Source: CAVSVP01 sp963731125
GTDB taxonomy: Bacteria; Pseudomonadota; Gammaproteobacteria; Competibacterales; Competibacteraceae
DNA: 64,000 nt
Reading direction: 5' to 3'
Assembly (NCBI GenBank): GCA_963731125.1
Contig: CAVSVP010000014.1
Span: 1 to 64,000, forward strand
This document shows, in pieces, positions 62,015-64,000 of this stretch. Within the stretch, counting starts at the first letter, position 1; each line of letters opens with the position of its first letter. The position numbers were made by a program, and so were the translations under genes. The notes beneath the pieces were generated by a model, which was not told the DNA's origin, did not search any database, and saw only the letters and a program-made list of their open reading frames with translations.

Positions 62015-63439
62015 ATGGAGATTTCGGCATTGACAAGGGAATTCAGCCATGCCGCCAAGCAACGGGGCGCTGCGACATTAGCCGTTGGGCTAATTATCTT
62101 AGTATTGGCCACCATCGTGACGTTGTTCGCCGCTAAAGTGGGCCTGCGCGAACAGCAGACTTCCGGCAACGAATTTCGCGCTAAACAGGCCTTTGAAACG
62201 GCCGAAGCCGGAACGGAATTCGGGCAGATGTATTTACAGGAGAATGTGCGACAGATCAACGGTTGGGTCTGGACGACCTGCGCTGCCGCAAGACCCGGCT
62301 GGGACCGCAGGCTTGATCCTCTGTGCCAGGATGATGCCGGTAATAACCGCAACGACTTGATCTGGGCGACTTTGCCGAATGCCAATCTAGAGCCGCCAAG
62401 CGATGCTTCTCTTGCCCACCGGGTGTATTACCTGACGCCTGACGATGACGGTGATGGCCTCCCTGCTGGCCTGGACGATCTCCAGTTAACCCTCGTCTCC
62501 GAAGGGGCTTCCGATATTCCGGACGGCGTATTTGCCAACGGAACGGGCTATGCCTCCGTCAGCGTGGATGTTGACATGTTTCCCGCGATGGCGGGAGTGC
62601 CCCGTGTGCCCCTGATGGCCGCCGGCACCATCGGCGGCAGCGGGACCTTTGATGTGGTTGTCAATCCCGATGCCGGCGGTGAAGGAGTTCCCATCTCCGC
62701 GTGGTCCAGCAATGATACGGATATATCCACTGCGGGCAGTGCGAAATCCTGTCTGCCCCATGAGTATTTTTCCACAGGTAATCCCTACATCTATAATCCG
62801 GCGAATCCGGCGGACACCAGTCACACTTATACATATGGCGAGGATACCGGTGATGTCGTGCTGTGCGATAACTGCGGTTGTCCCGCCGATGGGGCTCTGA
62901 CCCTGAAGGATGGTGGCACGACCATCGAGGGTATCGATATCGTCGATGTCGATGGGGGGTTCGGGGGGACACCCGATGCGACGAATTTTCCCGATGACGT
63001 AATGGAGTACATTTTCGGCGTCGATGAGACTAATTGGGACGAAGTCAAGTCCTGGGCGGAGGTAATATCAGGCTGCGGTGGCCTCAATAACGCATCGTCC
63101 GGTCTCTATTGGATAGAAGGCGGTTGCAGCATTAATCAGGAGGTCGGATCGCCCACCGATCCTGTGCTTTTGGTGGTAGAGGGTGATACCCGGATTCAAG
63201 GGGGCAATCGTGTATTCGGTATGGTGTTCGCTTGGGAAGATCCAGATAATCCAGGCACCGGCGGGGACGTACAATTGCGCGGCGGAACGCGCTTCTATGG
63301 GGCCATCGTCTCAGACCATGAAATCGACATGGGCAACGGTACCTACCAGCAGATTTACAACGAGCAAGTGTTGGCGAACCTGAACAGGAATATAGGGAGA
63401 CTCGGTAAAGTGCCGGGCAGCTGGGCCGATTATCAATAG
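62015..63439 (+). CDS. pilX: PilX-like pilus assembly protein with long C-terminal domain
   Basis: The 474-residue protein is far longer than ordinary PilX (about 150-200). The N-terminal part is PilX_N-like: QRGAATLAVGLIILVLATIV, then ETAEAGTEFGQMYL. It lacks the G-F-T-L-x-E cleavage motif, as PilX proteins often do. The large secreted part is Asp/Gly-rich, has a cysteine cluster (VVLCDNCGCPAD), and ends with repeated beta-strand turns (VEGDTRIQGGNRVFGMVFAW, VQLRGGTRFYGAIVSDHEID) suggesting a beta-helix or beta-sandwich. It lies between pilW and pilV. Confidence 0.82.
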   Translation: MEISALTREFSHAAKQRGAATLAVGLIILVLATIVTLFAAKVGLREQQTSGNEFRAKQAFETAEAGTEFGQMYLQENVRQINGWVWTTCAAARPGWDRRLDPLCQDDAGNNRNDLIWATLPNANLEPPSDASLAHRVYYLTPDDDGDGLPAGLDDLQLTLVSEGASDIPDGVFANGTGYASVSVDVDMFPAMAGVPRVPLMAAGTIGGSGTFDVVVNPDAGGEGVPISAWSSNDTDISTAGSAKSCLPHEYFSTGNPYIYNPANPADTSHTYTYGEDTGDVVLCDNCGCPADGALTLKDGGTTIEGIDIVDVDGGFGGTPDATNFPDDVMEYIFGVDETNWDEVKSWAEVISGCGGLNNASSGLYWIEGGCSINQEVGSPTDPVLLVVEGDTRIQGGNRVFGMVFAWEDPDNPGTGGDVQLRGGTRFYGAIVSDHEIDMGNGTYQQIYNEQVLANLNRNIGRLGKVPGSWADYQ

Positions 63440-63463
63440 GAATCATGGATAGGAGAAGCCACT

Positions 63464-64000
63464 ATGTCGGATAGGAAACTTTGGCATCATAAGGGATTTG
63501 CCCTGCTGGAAGTGCTGGTTGCAATCGGAATCCTGGCCATTGGAATTTTGGCGTTGACCAAGTTTCAGGGGGGGGCTCTGCGAAGCGGCAGCGATGCAAA
63601 GGCGCGCACCGTAGCGACAAATCTTGCCCAGGAGCGGATGGAACTGTTGCGAAATTTTAATAGTGCTGCAGCCTATGATGCTATTGACGCTGGTGCGGAT
63701 CCCAATAATCCCATCGTGTTGTCAGGAACGGCGTTTGCCGTTGAATGGAACGTGGATCACTGTGATTTTCCCGGTGTCGGTGTGGCAGCCAATTGCATCG
63801 GTGTTGCTCCAGAAGACGCTACCTTTAAAAGAGTTACGGTAAATGTGAGTTGGACCGATCCTGAAGATCCCGGTACACCCCAGGTCATCAGTTTAGAAAG
63901 CTTTATCAATGCTAACCCTCCCACCGATAGCGGCCGCGTCAATGCTCCGCCGGCGAGCAACGATAAACCTGTTGCTAGACATCGCCCAGGCGCAGCGCCG
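63464..64000 (+). CDS. pilV: Minor pilin PilV-like, cut by window end
   Basis: Starts MSDRKLWHHKGFALLEVLVA behind AGGAGAAG. The cleavage/helix motif GFALLEVLVAIGILAIGILA has the Glu5 of class III signals, followed by NLAQERMELLRNFNSAAAY, typical of PilV. The frame is open to base 64000 (at least 179 codons). A pilY1-type gene may follow outside the window. Order here is fimT-pilW-pilX-pilV rather than fimT-pilV-pilW-pilX. Confidence 0.88.
   Translation, partial: MSDRKLWHHKGFALLEVLVAIGILAIGILALTKFQGGALRSGSDAKARTVATNLAQERMELLRNFNSAAAYDAIDAGADPNNPIVLSGTAFAVEWNVDHCDFPGVGVAANCIGVAPEDATFKRVTVNVSWTDPEDPGTPQVISLESFINANPPTDSGRVNAPPASNDKPVARHRPGAAP

Noticed and set aside
1..64000. CRISPR arrays, tRNA and rRNA genes
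   Set aside because: A scan by eye found no regularly spaced repeats, no T-loop/anticodon arrangements and no rRNA-like sequence.

Overview
The window looks like one chromosomal stretch of a gammaproteobacterium of medium G+C content. Pointers to this class are the gene order def-fmt-rsmB-DUF4390-ntrYX-trkAH, the smg-dprA-LysM block beside it, topA without cysteine zinc ribbons, split class II ribonucleotide reductase (nrdJa/nrdJb), three-subunit transhydrogenase and a type IV minor pilin cluster. The overall flavour is Chromatiales/Nitrosococcus-like, but that is inference from gene content and no tRNA or rRNA is present to anchor it.

Region 1 (1-22.5 kb) is an accessory region dense in mobile DNA and broken genes. 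It opens with an IS3-family copy sitting in an IS66 tnpB, followed by a chimeric toxin remnant with an intact higA. Next come a cupin gene, a decayed alpha-toroid gene and a methyltransferase. A complete four-gene tyrosine/homogentisate catabolic operon (hpd-hmgA-fahA-maiA) with overlapping stop and start codons follows. Then come a single-ORF IS66-like element and a frameshifted IS110 element with a structured 5' leader that is a candidate bridge RNA. Further on are DUF72, a Clp1/Grc3-like polynucleotide kinase, a small conserved protein, and a radical SAM and a CheR gene that are both 5'-truncated at the same junction. The region ends in a nested stack: a broken IS630 holding two 90-bp MITEs, a truncated recombinase cassette, and a second IS3 copy. 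That IS3 copy is itself broken by a third 90-bp MITE and by a 1.9-kb serine-recombinase element whose ends can be read base by base against the intact IS3 copy.

Region 2 (22.5-33.7 kb) holds regulators and small genes: a FixJ-type regulator, a PilZ-like protein, a phasin, an EamA transporter broken by a 156-bp MITE with a 6-bp target duplication, iscX, a TerB-like protein, nrdJab, two lipoproteins (one FlgO-like), a DUF1451 protein, a Nudix hydrolase and a PGPGW membrane protein.

Region 3 (33.7-58.7 kb) is core chromosome. On the minus strand are hemF, tsaC, topA, smg, dprA and a LysM protein. On the plus strand are def, fmt, rsmB, DUF4390, ntrY, ntrX, trkA, trkH, a methyltransferase and a TPR protein. 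An HNH endonuclease, pntAA-pntAB-pntB, dtd, a proline iminopeptidase, an LHPP-like phosphatase and a Fur-family regulator follow. The genes cover translation start and tRNA/rRNA modification, potassium uptake under two-component control, haem synthesis, and NADPH supply.

Region 4 (58.8-64 kb) is a type IV pilus island: an AlgR-like LytTR regulator, a divergent pilE, then fimT/gspH, pilW, a long pilX-like gene and pilV, which runs off the right edge. No CRISPR array, tRNA or rRNA was seen.
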